Shown here: piece after piece, positions 47,698 to 60,300 of the stretch
Numbering within the stretch: the stretch's first letter is position 1
Layout of the letters: every line of letters starts with the position of its first letter
Origin: Glandiceps talaboti
Lineage: Eukaryota > Hemichordata > Enteropneusta > Spengelidae
Assembly (NCBI RefSeq): GCF_964340395.1
Contig: NC_135559.1
Location: 12,589,759 to 12,653,758 of the forward strand
Direction: 5' to 3'
DNA: 64,000 nt
Made by a program: the position numbers and the translations under genes
The notes under the pieces: model-generated
Seen by the model: only the letters and a program-made list of their open reading frames with translations
The model's database searches: none
Told to the model about the DNA's origin: nothing

Positions 47698-47960
47698 GAT
47701 TAGATGTTATTCCCAACATTTGTCTTCGTTCAGCCATGGAAAATACGAGTGACCTAAGGGGCCTTGTCACTACTCGTCTAGCGACTTGTAGTGACAACCC
47801 TTAGGTCACGAATATTTTTCGGCAGCATGAAGAAAAATATTGGAGAATAACATCTCTGTAATATCAAAGAAAAATTGGGGAAAGTAACCGGGTAATTTTG
47901 AATGTTTCGACTCGTATTTGACTCATATTACTTATTGCAGAAAATTCAATGATGAAATGT
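47698..47960 (+). mobile_element. Hairpin element family A, copy 7
   Basis: Head ttattcccaacatttgtctt to gaagaaaaatattggagaat and part of the tail (tgaatgtttcgactcgtatt). Outside the filamin gene. Confidence 0.85.
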
Positions 47961-48004
47961 AGTTTTCTTAACGGATGCAATAAAGATTCTATTCTATTCT
48001 ATTA
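47940..48004 (+). mobile_element. Retroposon 3' tail with (ATTCT)n
   Basis: gatgcaataaagattctatt followed by ctatt repeats looks like a retroposon 3' end abutting hairpin element A7. Confidence 0.5.
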
Positions 48005-48880
48005 TATGAGGAAGCTTCGCACAGACCTAAAAACGCATAAGTTTTACGACAAAAGAGACAGTTATGTTTTGAAATGAAAGTTTCTATTGTGGTCATTAAA
48101 TCAAGTTGATTTCTGGGTCCGCATCCAAAAATCCGCGCCCTCAATTCCCCCTCAATTGCAATCCCGGTTTCAGGTTGATATTGTACTACTTATAGATAAA
48201 ATCGACCCCTACTGACCATGTACAATGTCTAATTATTGGTATTTTAACAACATGTTTGTTGTTTAAAAACGTCACAAACTGTTGAATTCTGGAAAGTCAT
48301 TTCATGATTTAACATCACATCCAGTATACAGTCTGTAAAGTCAAAGTACGCAGTGACGGAGCGCCCTCACGCATCGGCGAGAGAAGGGCGGTTAGGATGG
48401 AATGATGTATCTTACAGTCCAATGTTGTTGTTTTTTGTTTCGTTTTTGTGTTTAAACAACTATACACTATTTGGAATGTTGCTACAGTATAAACACTTTA
48501 AACAAAATAAAGATTATGTATAATAAAAACAATACTGATATTTTCCTGAACAATTCAAATGATTTCAACTCGTATTCAATGGTGTGTTATCAACCTGTTA
48601 CTCGGTTTAGAATGCCAGAGTCCTATAACATAAGTCTAAGTACATGTATCACCTTGTCCCACGTTTTAACAGATGTAAGCTTCACTCAGTGTACCTAGGG
48701 ATTGTCGCTAGGACTATTACGGTACTGCAGTCGGGGGGACTTGGGTTCAGCTCGCAAATAAAAATGTACTAGACTAATAAAAAAATCAAAATGACTATAA
48801 TTTACATGCCTAAATAGATGACAGTTGTATAAATAGAAAATACAAACTAATTAGTTGATTTAATTCTATAGAATGTTAGA
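48005..48880. other. No recognisable gene
   Basis: Mixed sequence with gagggcgc-type motifs also seen near 41560 and 44095. No exon supported. Confidence 0.4.
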
Positions 48881-48884
48881 GTGG

Positions 48885-49412
48885 TCATATGGATGAGTCG
48901 ATCCTTTTTTGTATGTAGGTATTACCTTGGCGATTTTTAATTCATTGGGACAAATACCATGACTCAATGATAAACAATTGACTACATGTATATGGGTGAG
49001 TGGAAGTGCAATTATATCTGCGGAATGCTTATAACTCACTGGGGATTGATCATACCTTGTAGTGTAACTTTCCGAGATTCAAGTTTTGCTATTTTTAGCT
49101 GGATGTCATCTTTGCTAACAGGGTGAAAGAAAAATGAGTTTGGATTGTTCCTTCTTAGATACGTATACTGGTTGAAATCTATTTTATTCGTGATCTTGAA
49201 TTGGCAGCGAGATTCGGACCAAAATACTTGTAAAATATTTATTGAATTCATCAGCGATGTCAGTACAGTACAGTACAGTCAGTCAGTCAGTCAGTCAGTC
49301 AGTCAATCATGTATTGTCCATGCTGTTGGTAATTATTTTGTCAGGGGTAAGTTTCGTCGGTGTCTTGTTTAGGATTTCTTTGATAACTTGCCATGTTTTG
49401 TTCATGCCTCAT
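48885..49412 (-). pseudogene. Decayed non-LTR retrotransposon (LINE) reverse-transcriptase fragment
   Basis: Reading the minus strand across frames gives, in order, a KTWQVIKEILNKTP-like linker, DIADEFNKYFTSI, FFHPVSKDDIQLKIAKLESRK, then SLSHGICPNELKIAKVIPTY and KKG. These are the linker and first reverse-transcriptase blocks of jockey/CR1-type LINEs. Frames shift and contain stops, and a (CAGT)n expansion at 49264-49303 interrupts it. The catalytic blocks are absent. Not functional. Confidence 0.82.
49264..49303 (+). repeat. (CAGT)n microsatellite inside LINE remnant
   Basis: About ten cagt / gtca units. Confidence 0.93.
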
Positions 49413-49964
49413 GGATTATGGCTACACCGGTGGCGTGGAGAACCTCGGCCCCGGTAACATTTACCGGCTTTCACTGTATAGCGTCACTGTCCAGTTTTTA
49501 CGCGAGGTTTCAACTGCCTTCACCCAGTTATATCACTTGGAAATGTGTGTAGGGTGATCGTTTCATTGCGGGTGCTGCCGACAAAACACCAGTGTTGCCG
49601 GAAGACTAAACTGGTACACAACAATATGTACAAGCGTAATTAGTAATTCATAAGTAAACATTACACAAAGGCTTAGAAGGCTTTTGTAACACGTGGGACC
49701 TCGACACCTTTCGTCACGGTGAGCTGGCTGAGGTGCCGAAATTAGTCGAAGCACAGGGGGCAAGTATTTTTGCGACTTTCTTGCCATAATGTCTGAAATC
49801 ATAAGTGTGTGTTGTGGTGGTGGCTTAAAAACATGATGAAAATTCTTGATAACATGTACCAAAAATTGGAAAGTGGTAAGTTATGTCAGTTTCCATGACA
49901 CTACTTTCAATAAAATAGTCAGTGATGTTTGTAATCGAGTGATCGATAACTATCGATAACTATC

Positions 49965-50130
49965 GATTACCATAGGCATCCACTTTGAAAAATAAAATTG
50001 CACCAGACTTTTAAAGTTTTTGTAATATCAATCAAAACAAAACAAATTACACAGTACGATTTTTTGAATATCAGCCATATTAACATATTAAACCTTGAGA
50101 ATATATTACACATTTAAATTATTCTGTAAA
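49965..50130 (+). repeat. Dispersed repeat, second copy
   Basis: Matches 43363-43600 (shared attaccataggcatcca, ttgaatatcagccatatt and ttgagaatatattacaca) with indels. It lies just before the first MGCC module. Confidence 0.75.
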
Positions 50131-50528
50131 GTTTCTATAGCTTTTCAATAAGTTTATCACAACATTTGCTTAAAAAAAGACGTATTTAGTAAGGGTAAAT
50201 TAGTAATAGTCATATTTCATCCTGTTTCACGATGTATTTTTTAATCTACTGGTGTATGGTTATCGATGTCATGTTTGTGTCCGTCGACTTAGTTATTACA
50301 TGTACAGTGTGGAAGGTAGCCGATGGCGTCGAGAACACGTGCGATACTTCTATTTATATGGTATGCATAAAGTTCTGTACCACTTGTAAATAGACCTCTA
50401 TTTACAAGTCACATCATGACATGCTAGTTTTGTTTTGTTATTTAAATATATTAAGATCTAGAGATGTTTCATTGAATACTAATTTTTCAAATTACATACA
50501 TTACATATTTCATTCTTATGTTACTATA

Positions 50529-50660
50529 GGAAGACCTTGTGGCCGAGCGGTTAGCTCGTACGCCTCTTACCTGGGTTCGAACCCGCCAGGTTCGGCTGGA
50601 TTCTATTAAATTTACCACGCTGTAAGTAAGAAGAGTGTCGTTCAGAACAACGCACTTTTC
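50529..50660 (+). mobile_element. tRNA-derived SINE, module copy 1
   Basis: A box ggccgagcggttagc at 50541-50555 and B box ggttcgaaccc at 50574-50584. The spacing is shortened because a ctctgcagc segment is missing. The body ctgtaagtaagaagagtgtc matches the SINE at 5185-5385. Confidence 0.8.
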
Positions 50661-51204
50661 CCACTTGATTATATGATTTAGTATGGTGAGCCACCGTGCA
50701 ATAGTCATATTTCAGTGTGGTATGTCGACCCGTTAACGGACTCTGATACGACTCGTCTACGAGTTACCATTGAAGGTAATATACATTTATATACATATTC
50801 TTGTAAATTATTCAGATAAAACCTGAATCTACTATAATTATGTAATGTAACAACGCAGCAGTATGTGAAAGTCATCAATGTTTGGTACGGAGGGTATACA
50901 TAAAATATATTATTATTATTATTATTATTATTAGAAAATTAATGTTTATTTCTGTGAATAATGTGGATTACACGTGAATGGCAGTATATCTTATTCATGA
51001 TTATACCTGGAGAGTATTAATGCAATCAGACAACCAGCAATAAATGCAATGAACATTGAAAATACCAATAGACATTGTACATGTTAATTAAAAGTCTATT
51101 TCTATCTATTAGAAGTTTATAATAATAACAGTAAGTTGAAATCGTGGTTCATGGGAGGGGGGCTTAGTTTTGGGGGCGAATATATTGTACCATATATGAG
51201 TACA

Positions 51205-52325
51205 CAGGGTTCGAATTAACGGGAAATGAAAAAGTGGTGGCTTTTGGACCACCAAATTCGAAAAAGTTGTTGGTCCATAAGGCCACTTAAATTTCGTTCG
51301 TTTTGAGTACTTTGGTGGGTTTTTTTCGATAAAAGACCAAACATCACATAGTCCGTCACGGTATTTATTCTCAGATCCTGGCTGCAAAGGCCGACTGAAT
51401 CGCTGTATCGCCACTACCTATCCCACGATAGGTGTAGATCGTGTGAGTAAATATCGGTAAATGTTGGTTAATAAGACATGTAGAGTGTAGTTTTTGTTTA
51501 CTGATGTCTGTTACAACCACCAGCAATGTATTTGTTCACAACGCTGTTCAGTTTTGTTCACCTTGTGACTACGCTCGACAAGGTGCAACCAGGCTATGTG
51601 CCCACGCTACGGAATACGATTTCTCCACATTCAAATTAGAATGAAACAAATATTTATGATGCATCCATGATTGTACTTGTAGTCTTGTTAGATCGCGTTA
51701 CGTTCATCTCCACAACATACACAGAGCTAGAGATCGTAGAGAACAGTCGACAGGTATAGGAACTAGACTAGGCAGTGATGTATGATCTATGTGTACAACA
51801 AAGAGTGTTGTCCTTGAAATTTGAGGATCATTACATGAATAAAATTGATTTTGCCAACGTTACATTTGTTTATGAATAATATCACTCCTTTATCAGTATC
51901 AATGTCGCACTAAATTTTCAGCCGCCACTCTATAAAATAAGTGGAATGAAAGCATTTTCAATGCTTTGGAACTGGAATGACAGCATTTACAGTGGGTAAA
52001 CTGTGGGATGACACCCTTTTCTGCATTCATTTTCAAATACCCGAAAACTCTCGACGTAAATCCGAAGGGAACTGACTGAAAAAAGGGTCATTTTAAGGTG
52101 TTTGCAGACGCATTTTTAAAGTTTTAAAACCAGAATGCGTTTCACAAACATGTCGTCTAGCAAATTAGAGATAGTGAATGTGAGCATTTTGAATCACCTT
52201 TAACATGGTAAAAACAAATAAAAGTTTTATTCTGCAGTGGCCACCACAATTTAGTTTGGACCACCAGAATGCAACCTTTGGTGGTCCACACGGACCAACA
52301 CATTTAAAATTTAATTTTGAACCCT
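51205..52325. mobile_element. 1.1 kb non-autonomous DNA transposon, hAT-like
   Basis: Ends cagggttcgaattaa and ttaattttgaaccctg are inverted. A gtaca duplication flanks it (51200-51204 and 52326-52330). Module copies 2 and 3 have the uninterrupted site (gagtacagctatac / gagtacatctatac). Sub-terminal ggaccacca motifs are also inverted. No transposase seen. Confidence 0.88.
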
Positions 52326-52773
52326 GGTACATTTATACAAATACGCGTACGTGAGTCAATACCATACAGGGTGCACGTGTACGATGTTACTATACGAAAC
52401 ATTAAAATAAACAGCTTTAATATGTCCAATCAATGCAATGTACTGGTAAGTGCTCTCGAAAGTAACACTTTAAAATTGTGTTGTTCGCAAATCGACTTGC
52501 CTTGTGAAAACATCGGTTTGCCGAGCACTTCCTTGACCTGACTGTAGATTTAGAAAATGCACATCATGAATGGTTCACATGGATTCATATATTATTCATG
52601 TTTGTTGGTCTAAGAATGTGATGATATGGCCATTTGTGAACGTTTGTCAAACCATCTTTTAAAAATACCATTTCATACATTTAAAGATGAAGGGGTATTA
52701 AATTCGCGGTTTTCTTACTTTAATTTATTACTACAGCATTTACATAAATTGGTGCCTTTGGTTGAATGTGAAA

Positions 52774-52838
52774 ATGGGATGCTGTATTGGTTTGTTTAGA
52801 AAGGATGACGTCAACGTTAAACTTGAGGTGATTGACGA
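52774..52838 (+). pseudogene. MGCC exon, copy 1 (broken)
   Basis: Preceded by the same acceptor-like ttattactacag (ending 52736) and starting [19 protein letters not shown], but after about codon 22 the sequence departs from the other two copies and the gtgggt donor is lost. The open frame continues into unrelated sequence (52762-52995), probably not a real product. Confidence 0.6.
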
Positions 52839-52839
52839 C

Positions 52840-54195
52840 GTTGTACTACTAGTAATAGTACCGTATACCATACACTTTCGAACAAACCACTTTGCCAGAA
52901 ATGCTGTTATAAATACAAAAAAAAAACACCGTAAATCTCACATTTTTATTTTATTTTATATAATACATTTTTTCGTGTCATTGTCGTATAACTAGGGCCA
53001 CCCTGGATACATTATGCAGTGATCACATATATATTTCTGAGGGGAGTACTCCTCACTCTCTCTGCAAGAAATGCGTCGAAGGCACAACCAGTTTCATTTC
53101 ACTGGGAACAGCACGTATCTGAAACAATACACATGTAAAAATGTTAAACAACTACATAGTTTACTTGTCGACACGAATGAAACTTCATTTTTCAGTAAGT
53201 ACGGCAAGACAGAGAACGCAGAAAGAACAGACCGGGTGCGGTACGTTATGCCAGGCGTAGCGCACTGATCACCTGACGTCGAGCTTGCACACTAGCGCTA
53301 GACGTAGACGTCGCTTGCTGGACGTTGAATGTCACAACTATCACAGTCATTAATTATCAATGAACATGTAGGTGTCCAACAAATGCTGCCATGAAGTTGA
53401 TTCTAGAAAATGGAATGTCCATGTACTTTTTTCATTTTGGTAAACGTGACCGCGACCTACCCTATATACCGAACTACAAATACAATGAACTGTAGGCCGG
53501 CATGTACACGTACGGTACGGTATACACGGTCACGTCGCTGAATACTTTTCGATCTGATTTGGCGATGAAATATACTAGTACACATAATAAATTACGATGG
53601 CAAAAAAAAGGAAAGACGACTTTAAAACGTATGAAACATGAAAATGTACGTACCTTGTCAATGTCAGCAGCGAATTTGTATGCAGTAGTACACAGTGCTA
53701 GGGGTAGGCAGGAAGTGCACTCGACAGTGTATCAATACTGAATGAGCTTCATTGCGCTGACAGCGATAGCGTGTCACGTGACAGGCATCGCCGTTCCCCC
53801 CCCCCCCCCCCCCCCCCGACAAGGTATGCAAATCAAAGCTTTGTTTTTAACCGGGCATCCAGTTTTAACCATTGACGGTGTTTTAAAAACTCTTTGCAAA
53901 AGTCCAAAGGTTGTGGAGGAAAATGACACACACGTCTAAATGAAACGAAAACGATGTTTGGTGTGAATTATATCGAAAACCAAATTGGCACGTCACAGAA
54001 CACTAATATATCAAATGCAAGTTTTGTTGGGCTACTTGAGTTTAACCAACGCGATCACAGTATTTACATTTTGATCACAGACTATCTGTGATTTGATTTT
54101 TTGAGTCGTCCACTACATTGCCGAGTAGTACCTATTGGTACGCTTCCACGGCCGTATAATACCAAGAAACAGTTTCTTATAATTGTCTTTGATAA
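52840..54195. other. No recognisable gene
   Basis: Contains a poly-C tract at 53799-53817 and a cgctagacgtagacgtcgct cluster at 53297. Short open frames here have no recognisable domain. Confidence 0.4.
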
Positions 54196-54199
54196 TACA

Positions 54200-54276
54200 T
54201 AGTCTAGCTGCGAGACATTCGGGCATACCTCTTACGATACGACAAGCGTCTCGTAAGGCCTATAGCAGCTAGACTA
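54200..54276. mobile_element. 77 bp palindromic mini-element
   Basis: Perfect 12 bp terminal inverted repeats tagtctagctgc / gcagctagacta and an inner hairpin (cttacga ... tcgtaag). Confidence 0.7.
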
Positions 54277-54504
54277 ACGGTGAAAAGAGAACGACTCCAC
54301 ATTCGACAATGGCGGCATGTACGTAACGAATACGTAAAATATACAGTGTGCAAAACAAGTCTTAATGTCTAGTATACTGCTCGTACACGAAGCGCATATG
54401 TGAGATCTGCAGATATAGTAAAATTTACGTAGATTCAACTTTTTTCAGTGTAATTTACTATCATAAATCATATATCATAAACTTTTATGAATATGTTACT
54501 GTAG

Positions 54505-54620
54505 GAAGACCTTGTGGCCGAGCGGTTAGCTCGTACGCCTCTTACCTCTGCAGCCTGGGTTCGAACCCAGGTTCGGCTGGGTTTGATTAAATTTCATGTT
54601 TCCTCTTCATGGCAGGTTCA
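54505..54620 (+). mobile_element. tRNA-derived SINE, module copy 2
   Basis: A box at 54516-54530 and B box at 54558-54568, with cttacctctgcagcctgggt between. The SINE body is short or replaced. Confidence 0.8.
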
Positions 54621-54744
54621 TACATCAGGGTCAGAGAGTAAATTGGAAATGACAACTTTATTTAACTTGTGTACAAGTGTTAACAAGTACACATTCTATA
54701 GACACAGTTGCTTTGAAATGTATCCTGGCCATTTATCATGAATA

Positions 54745-54985
54745 CAATGATTGACATATTTGGCGTACTCAATGTGTAATGTAAATACATTTGTAAATAC
54801 AATGTGTAATGTAAATACATAACACATTGTAATGTAATGTAAATACATAAATAGATTTGTGGCATACATAAATGTAAATACTGTGAGATTTGTGAGGTTA
54901 ATAATGGTACATGTTAATAATGGTGAGGTTAATAATGGTACATGTTAATAATGGTACATTATTAACCTCACATATTGTACCATTA
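54745..54985 (+). repeat. Short tandem repeats (taatgtaaatacat; taataatggtacatgt)
   Basis: Two adjoining degenerate repeat clusters, ending in an inverted gtaccattat. Confidence 0.8.
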
Positions 54986-56013
54986 TAATCGACCGGTTTT
55001 GTCAGTGAATTGTTTTGACAAAACATTTTGTCAGTGTAAGTGTGAGCATCGGTACGGTTGGTGCACTGGAATCCGCTCTTCGAAATAAGGACATTTACTC
55101 TGGTATATTGAACGAGTTACCATTGAACTATTGAAGGTAATATACATTTATGAACGGACTTTTTTTTATTGTAATTTTCATCGGATAAAACCTGAATCTA
55201 CTATAACTATGTAATGTAACAACGAAAACGAAACGCAGCAATATGTGAAAGTCATCAATGTTTGGTAGGGTGTATTGGGAGGGTATACATAAAATATATT
55301 ATTATTAGAAAATTAATGTTTATTTCTGTGAATAATGTGGATTACACATGAATGGCAGTATATCTTATTCAGGATTATACCTGGAGAGTATTAATGCAAT
55401 CAGATAACCAGCCATAAATGCAATGAACATTGAAAATACCAATAGTTAGACATTGTACATGTTAATTAAAAGTCTATTTCTATCTATTAGAAGTTTATAG
55501 TAATAACAGTAAGTTGAAATCGTGGTTCATGGGGGCTGATTTTTGGTTGCGAATATATTGTACCATATATGAGTACAGCTATACAAATACGTGTACTTGA
55601 CTCCATACCATACATAGTGCACGTGTACGATGTTAGTATACAAAACATTTTTAAAAAACACAAAGTTTTAATATGTCCAATCAATGTAATGTACTGTCTC
55701 GAAAGTAACGTTGTAAAATTGTGCTGTTCGCAAATCGACTTGCCTTGTGGAAACATCGGTTTGCCGAGCACTTCCTTGACCTGAGTTTAGATTTAGAAAA
55801 TGCACATGAATGGTTCACAGGGATTCGTATATCATTCATGTTTGTTGGTCTAAGAATGTGATGATACGGCCATTTGTGAACGTTTGTCAAACCATCTTTT
55901 AAAAATACCATTTCATACATTTAAAGATGACGGGGTAATAAATTTTCGGTTTTCTTACTTTAATTTATTACTACAGCATTTACATAAATTGGTGCCTTTG
56001 GTTGAAAGTGAAA

Positions 56014-56124
56014 ATGGGATGCTGTATCGGTTTGTTTAGAAAGGGTGACGTCAACGTTAAACTTGAGGTGATTGACGACAACAATCTAACAACAGTACCA
56101 GTCATGTCAAGCCAGGTTGAGAAG
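56014..56124 (+). CDS. Candidate first coding exon, MGCC protein, copy 2
   Basis: The ATG sits in a good context (aaaatgg). 37 codons ([20 protein letters not shown] to MSSQVEK) end exactly at aag|gtgggt, a plausible splice donor. A polypyrimidine-like stretch and ttactacag before 55977 could be the acceptor of this exon, with 37 bases of 5' UTR. Met-Gly-Cys-Cys is a typical signal for N-myristoylation plus palmitoylation, so a membrane-anchored protein is likely. The rest of the protein is not in reach and no family is recognised. Support is conservation between copies 2 and 3 and the donor; no transcript evidence. Confidence 0.5.
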
Positions 56125-56180
56125 GTGGGTTTACTTCAAATGTAGTGCTACCGAATTTTAATATAATAAATTATGAGCCG

Positions 56181-56183
<3 letters not shown>

Positions 56184-56276
<93 letters not shown>
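56184..56276 (+). repeat. (TA)n microsatellite
   Basis: Uninterrupted ta repeat between module copies 2 and 3, followed by ggacgagttggt tandem units to about 56340. Confidence 0.97.
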
Positions 56277-56279
<3 letters not shown>

Positions 56280-56739
56280 CCGGGAACAACTTTATTGGGA
56301 CGAGTTGGTTTGGGACGAGTTGGTTTTGGGACGAAATGACCGCCCACCAGTCCATCTCACCCTTGCTAGAGTAGATAAAAAAGATGTATTTATTAAGGGC
56401 AAATTAGCAATAGTCATATTTCATCCTGTTTCATGATGTATTTTTTAATCTACTGGACAGGTGTATGGTTATGTCCGTCGACTTAATTATTACATGTACA
56501 GTGTGGAAGTAGCCGATGCGTCGAGAACACGTGCGATACTTCTATTTATATGGTATGCATAAAGTTCTGTACCACTTGTATAGACTTCTATTTTCTAAGT
56601 CACATCTAGTTTTGTTTTGTTATTTAAATATATTAAGATCCAGAGAGATGTGTTTCATTGAATACTAATTTTTCAAATTATTTCAAATACATTACATATT
56701 TCATTCTTATGTTACTATAGGAACTATAGGAACTATAGG

Positions 56740-56815
56740 AAGACCTTGTGGCCGAGCGGTTAGCTCGTGCGCCTCTTACCTCTGCAGCCTGGGTTCGAAC
56801 CCGCAAGTTTCCATT
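56740..56815 (+). mobile_element. tRNA-derived SINE head, module copy 3
   Basis: A box at 56750-56764 and B box at 56792-56802; truncated just after the B box. A ggaactata direct triplication precedes it. Confidence 0.8.
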
Positions 56816-56929
56816 CCCCCTACCTGATCTATTTATATACTATACTATAGATTGATCAGATTGATAATCTGATACAGATTTCATTCTTATGTTACTATAG
56901 CTATCTATTAGCTGAGCTCTAATTAGCTA

Positions 56930-57125
56930 GATATCTTTAATATAATATATTAATATATTATAATATAGTCCAGTATTCATGACTTTATATATGACTAAAG
57001 TTATAATATAACTAAAACTAAAGTTATAATATGACTAAAGTTATATTGGCGTAACTTTATGACTAAAGTTATAATATAACTAAAACTAAAGTTACAATAT
57101 GACTAAAGTTATATTGGCGTTATGC
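56930..57125 (+). repeat. actaaagttataatat tandem repeat
   Basis: Imperfect repeats of atgactaaagttataatat within module copy 3. Confidence 0.85.
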
Positions 57126-58013
57126 CATGAATACTGGCTAACTAACATAACATTGGCATGGACTTTGTCATCATGACATTTTGTCAGCAGTGGGACGAGA
57201 TTGGTACTGCACTGGGATCCGTCCGAATCCATCGGTTGGTACTGCACTGGAATCCGTCGCTCTTCAATATTGAACGAGTTACCATTGAAGGTACATTTAT
57301 ATACATATTTATATACATTGGTACGGTGTATTGGGAGGGTATACATAAAATATATTATTATTAGAAATGTTTATTTCTGTGAATAATGTGGATTACACGT
57401 GAATGGCAGTATATCTTATTCAGGATTATACCTGGAGAGTATTAATGCAAACAGACAATCAGCAATAAATGCAATGAAAATTGAAAATACCAATAGACAT
57501 TTGAAATCGTGGTTCATGGGGGGGGGGGCGCTTAGTTTTTGGGGCGAATATATTGTACCATATATGAGTACATCTATACAAATACGTGTACTTGACTCAA
57601 TACCATACAGGGTGCACGTGTACGATGTTACTATACAAAACATTTTTTTCAAACAGTTTTGATATGTCCAAACAATGCAATGGTACTGGTAAGTGCTCTC
57701 GATAGTAACAGTTTAAAATTGTGCTGTTCGCAAATCGACTTGCCTTGTGGAAACATCGGTTTGCCGAGCCCTTCCTTTACCTGACTTTAGATTTAGAAAA
57801 TGCACATGAATGGTTCACAGGGATTCGTATATCATTCATGTTTGTTGGTCTAAGAATGTGATGATACGGCCATTTGTGAACGTTTGTCAAACCATCTTTT
57901 AAAAATACCATTTCATACATTTAAAGATGACGGGGTAATAAATTTTCGGTTTTCTTACTTTAATTTATTACTACAGCATTTACATAAATTGGTGCCTTTG
58001 TTTGAAAGTGAAA

Positions 58014-58124
58014 ATGGGATGCTGTATCGGTTTGTTTACCAAGGATGACGTCAACGTTAAACTTGAGGTGTTTGACGACAACAATCTAACAACAGTACTA
58101 GTCATGTCAAGCCAGGCTGAGAAG
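58014..58124 (+). CDS. Candidate first coding exon, MGCC protein, copy 3
   Basis: Same 37 codons and the same donor as copy 2, with replacements R9T, G11D, I20F, P29L and V35A. Acceptor-like ttactacag ends at 57976. Changes between copies are all substitutions, with no frameshift. A (TA)n tract starts about 30 bases after the donor, where the modules end. Whether both copies feed one downstream gene (alternative promoters) or belong to separate genes cannot be told. Confidence 0.5.
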
Positions 58125-58153
58125 GTGGGTTTACTTCAATTGTAGTGCACGAC

Positions 58154-58651
<498 letters not shown>

Positions 58652-59514
58652 CGTAGGTCAAAAATCCACTTTGTATTGAAGTATAATTTGTGCCTGCACT
58701 TTCAAATGGATGGAAATGACATCATTCTTTATTGAAGTTGTGTACGTGTTAACATGTACACATTTCTATAGAAGGGGTCATATACCTGTCTTTATACGTC
58801 ACCTGTCACCAATCTCGCATTCTGATTGGTCGAGAGCCCTGCAGATACACAGGCGTATTTTTCACCAACAGCCGTATTTTTGCTTGTTGTATCACGTGAT
58901 CACTGCACGTCCCCTTGTAAACAAATCTAGCAGACAACTAGAAATACAGCTATAACCAGCATTTCCAATGCCAAATTTGTTGTCAACCGAACAAAATATC
59001 ACCGTTGTATAAATTGTAACAAGTCTTTGAACTGTACTTTTCATGTTACAGGGAAAAAGCCAAACATTTCACACAGAACGGCGAAAGTCCAGTGATGGCG
59101 AACTCGCGGTCGTCACGCGATCGTAAACATGAATTCCTAAATTTATGAAGGATATGAAAATTACCACCACAGAGGGTGCAGTTTTTGCCTAACTAGAACA
59201 AGAAAGCATATCACGAACATTTTTGTACATTTAATGGAATACGGTACGCAAAATAAAGACGCACTCATTTTTCAGCTGATGGTTATAAGTTTGAATATAT
59301 CGCTGAGTGATATGCAAATAGTAAACAATACGTCATACTACTGAGCAAACGCGCACTCTGATTGGATGATAAAGTTAAGGCTGACGCGTAAACAACCGCA
59401 TTGCAGTTATCGGAGTGGTGGATGATACTACGCTCAACAGTATAACGCGGAAGTGATTTTATTTTAAATGAAACAGCATTTTTAGACATTCAAAAATTAA
59501 TTCATCGTCGCAGG

Positions 59515-59674
59515 TGACGTATAAGTATGTTATTTGCCAAATACTGTTCCACATCTTGCTGCTCGAGTTAATTTTTCCGGTATAACGGCTCGCCTCCGGC
59601 TCTCCGTTATTACCGGAAAAATTACCTCTCGCAGCAAGATATGGAACGGTATTTGGCAAATAACATATACGTCT
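59515..59674. mobile_element. 160 bp palindromic element
   Basis: Arms of about 70 bp: gtatgttatttgccaaatac ... ttttccggtataacgg, mirrored as ccgttattaccggaaaaatt ... gtatttggcaaataacatat, around ctcgcctccggctc. Confidence 0.85.
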
Positions 59675-59892
59675 TTACAAAAATGTAACACTCTGTGTGA
59701 TCTATTATTTTTTCTGCTTTTAAAATTTGTAGGAGGACTCAGATACAAAGATGGAAATTGGTGAATACGAAACCAGTACATTACTACAGAGAATTCGGTA
59801 TGGCGCAGAATAGGAGGGACAGAGCATGCCAATACCGTGCAGTTCATACGACAAATAATGCCGTAATATAAATCATCTGCTGTACTCTATAC

Positions 59893-59922
59893 TGGGGGGG
59901 GGGGGGGGGGGGGGGGGGGGGG
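59893..59922 (+). repeat. Poly-G tract
   Basis: About 28 G bases in a row. Confidence 0.9.
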
Positions 59923-60102
59923 TGTATTTTTTTATATATTTTTTTTACAATGAATAGAAATTAATGCGTGACTGAGAATGTAAATCTAGTGAAGCTTTTA
60001 GGGGAAAAGCATTTAAATTTTTAAAAAAAATGTAATTATATCATTTGAAACAAATACTACAACAGGGTAGTAATTAGTCTTGTAGTAAGACTTCGGATCT
60101 AC

Positions 60103-60262
60103 GCTTTGGTAGCCTACCTGTAGACTTGACAACAGCTATCGCTACACTATTCCGTTATCCGTAGGGAAAGGAGGGATAATTCAAAAATAAAATGTCTGTT
60201 AGAATAGCGGAATAGTGTAGCAATAGCCGTTCTTAAGTCTACAGGTAGGCTAACGCTTTGGA
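60103..60262. mobile_element. 160 bp hairpin element
   Basis: gtagcctacctgtagact and gctacactattccg are mirrored by cggaatagtgtagc and agtctacaggtaggcta. Confidence 0.82.
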
Positions 60263-60300
60263 AGGTTGCTGAATAAACTTGAAGCCGGGCCCGGACGTAG

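Larger units (their letters stand above)
50193..52870 (+). repeat. MGCC module, copy 1 (interrupted by a transposon)
   Basis: Shares long segments with 54480-56135 and 56375-58140. It starts gtaaattagtaatagtcata, runs through the SINE head and the gatttacacgtgaatggc and gtgcacgtgtacgatgtta blocks, and is split by a 1.1 kb insertion at 51205-52325. Its terminal exon copy is broken after about 52838. Confidence 0.88.
54480..56135 (+). repeat. MGCC module, copy 2
   Basis: Contains the SINE head (54505), the shared non-coding blocks and an intact MGCC exon with donor. It lacks the insertion found in copy 1, so it shows the empty site. Confidence 0.9.
56375..58140 (+). repeat. MGCC module, copy 3
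   Basis: Starts like copy 1 (aaattagcaatagtcatatt), carries a SINE head at 56740 and ends in an intact MGCC exon plus donor. The last 350 bp are nearly identical to copy 2. Confidence 0.9.

Noticed and set aside
52317-52541. 74-codon frame ending CCSQIDLPCENIGLPSTSLT, also seen in module copy 2 (55569-55784)
   Set aside because: The two frames agree only in parts, copy 3 is shifted and stops early, and the sequence lies upstream of the candidate MGCC exon. More likely a non-coding shared block.
54505-54580. Possible functional tRNA gene (A and B boxes present; same at 50529 and 56740)
   Set aside because: No acceptor-stem pairing or anticodon arm that I can see, and the copies are truncated differently; a SINE head fits better.
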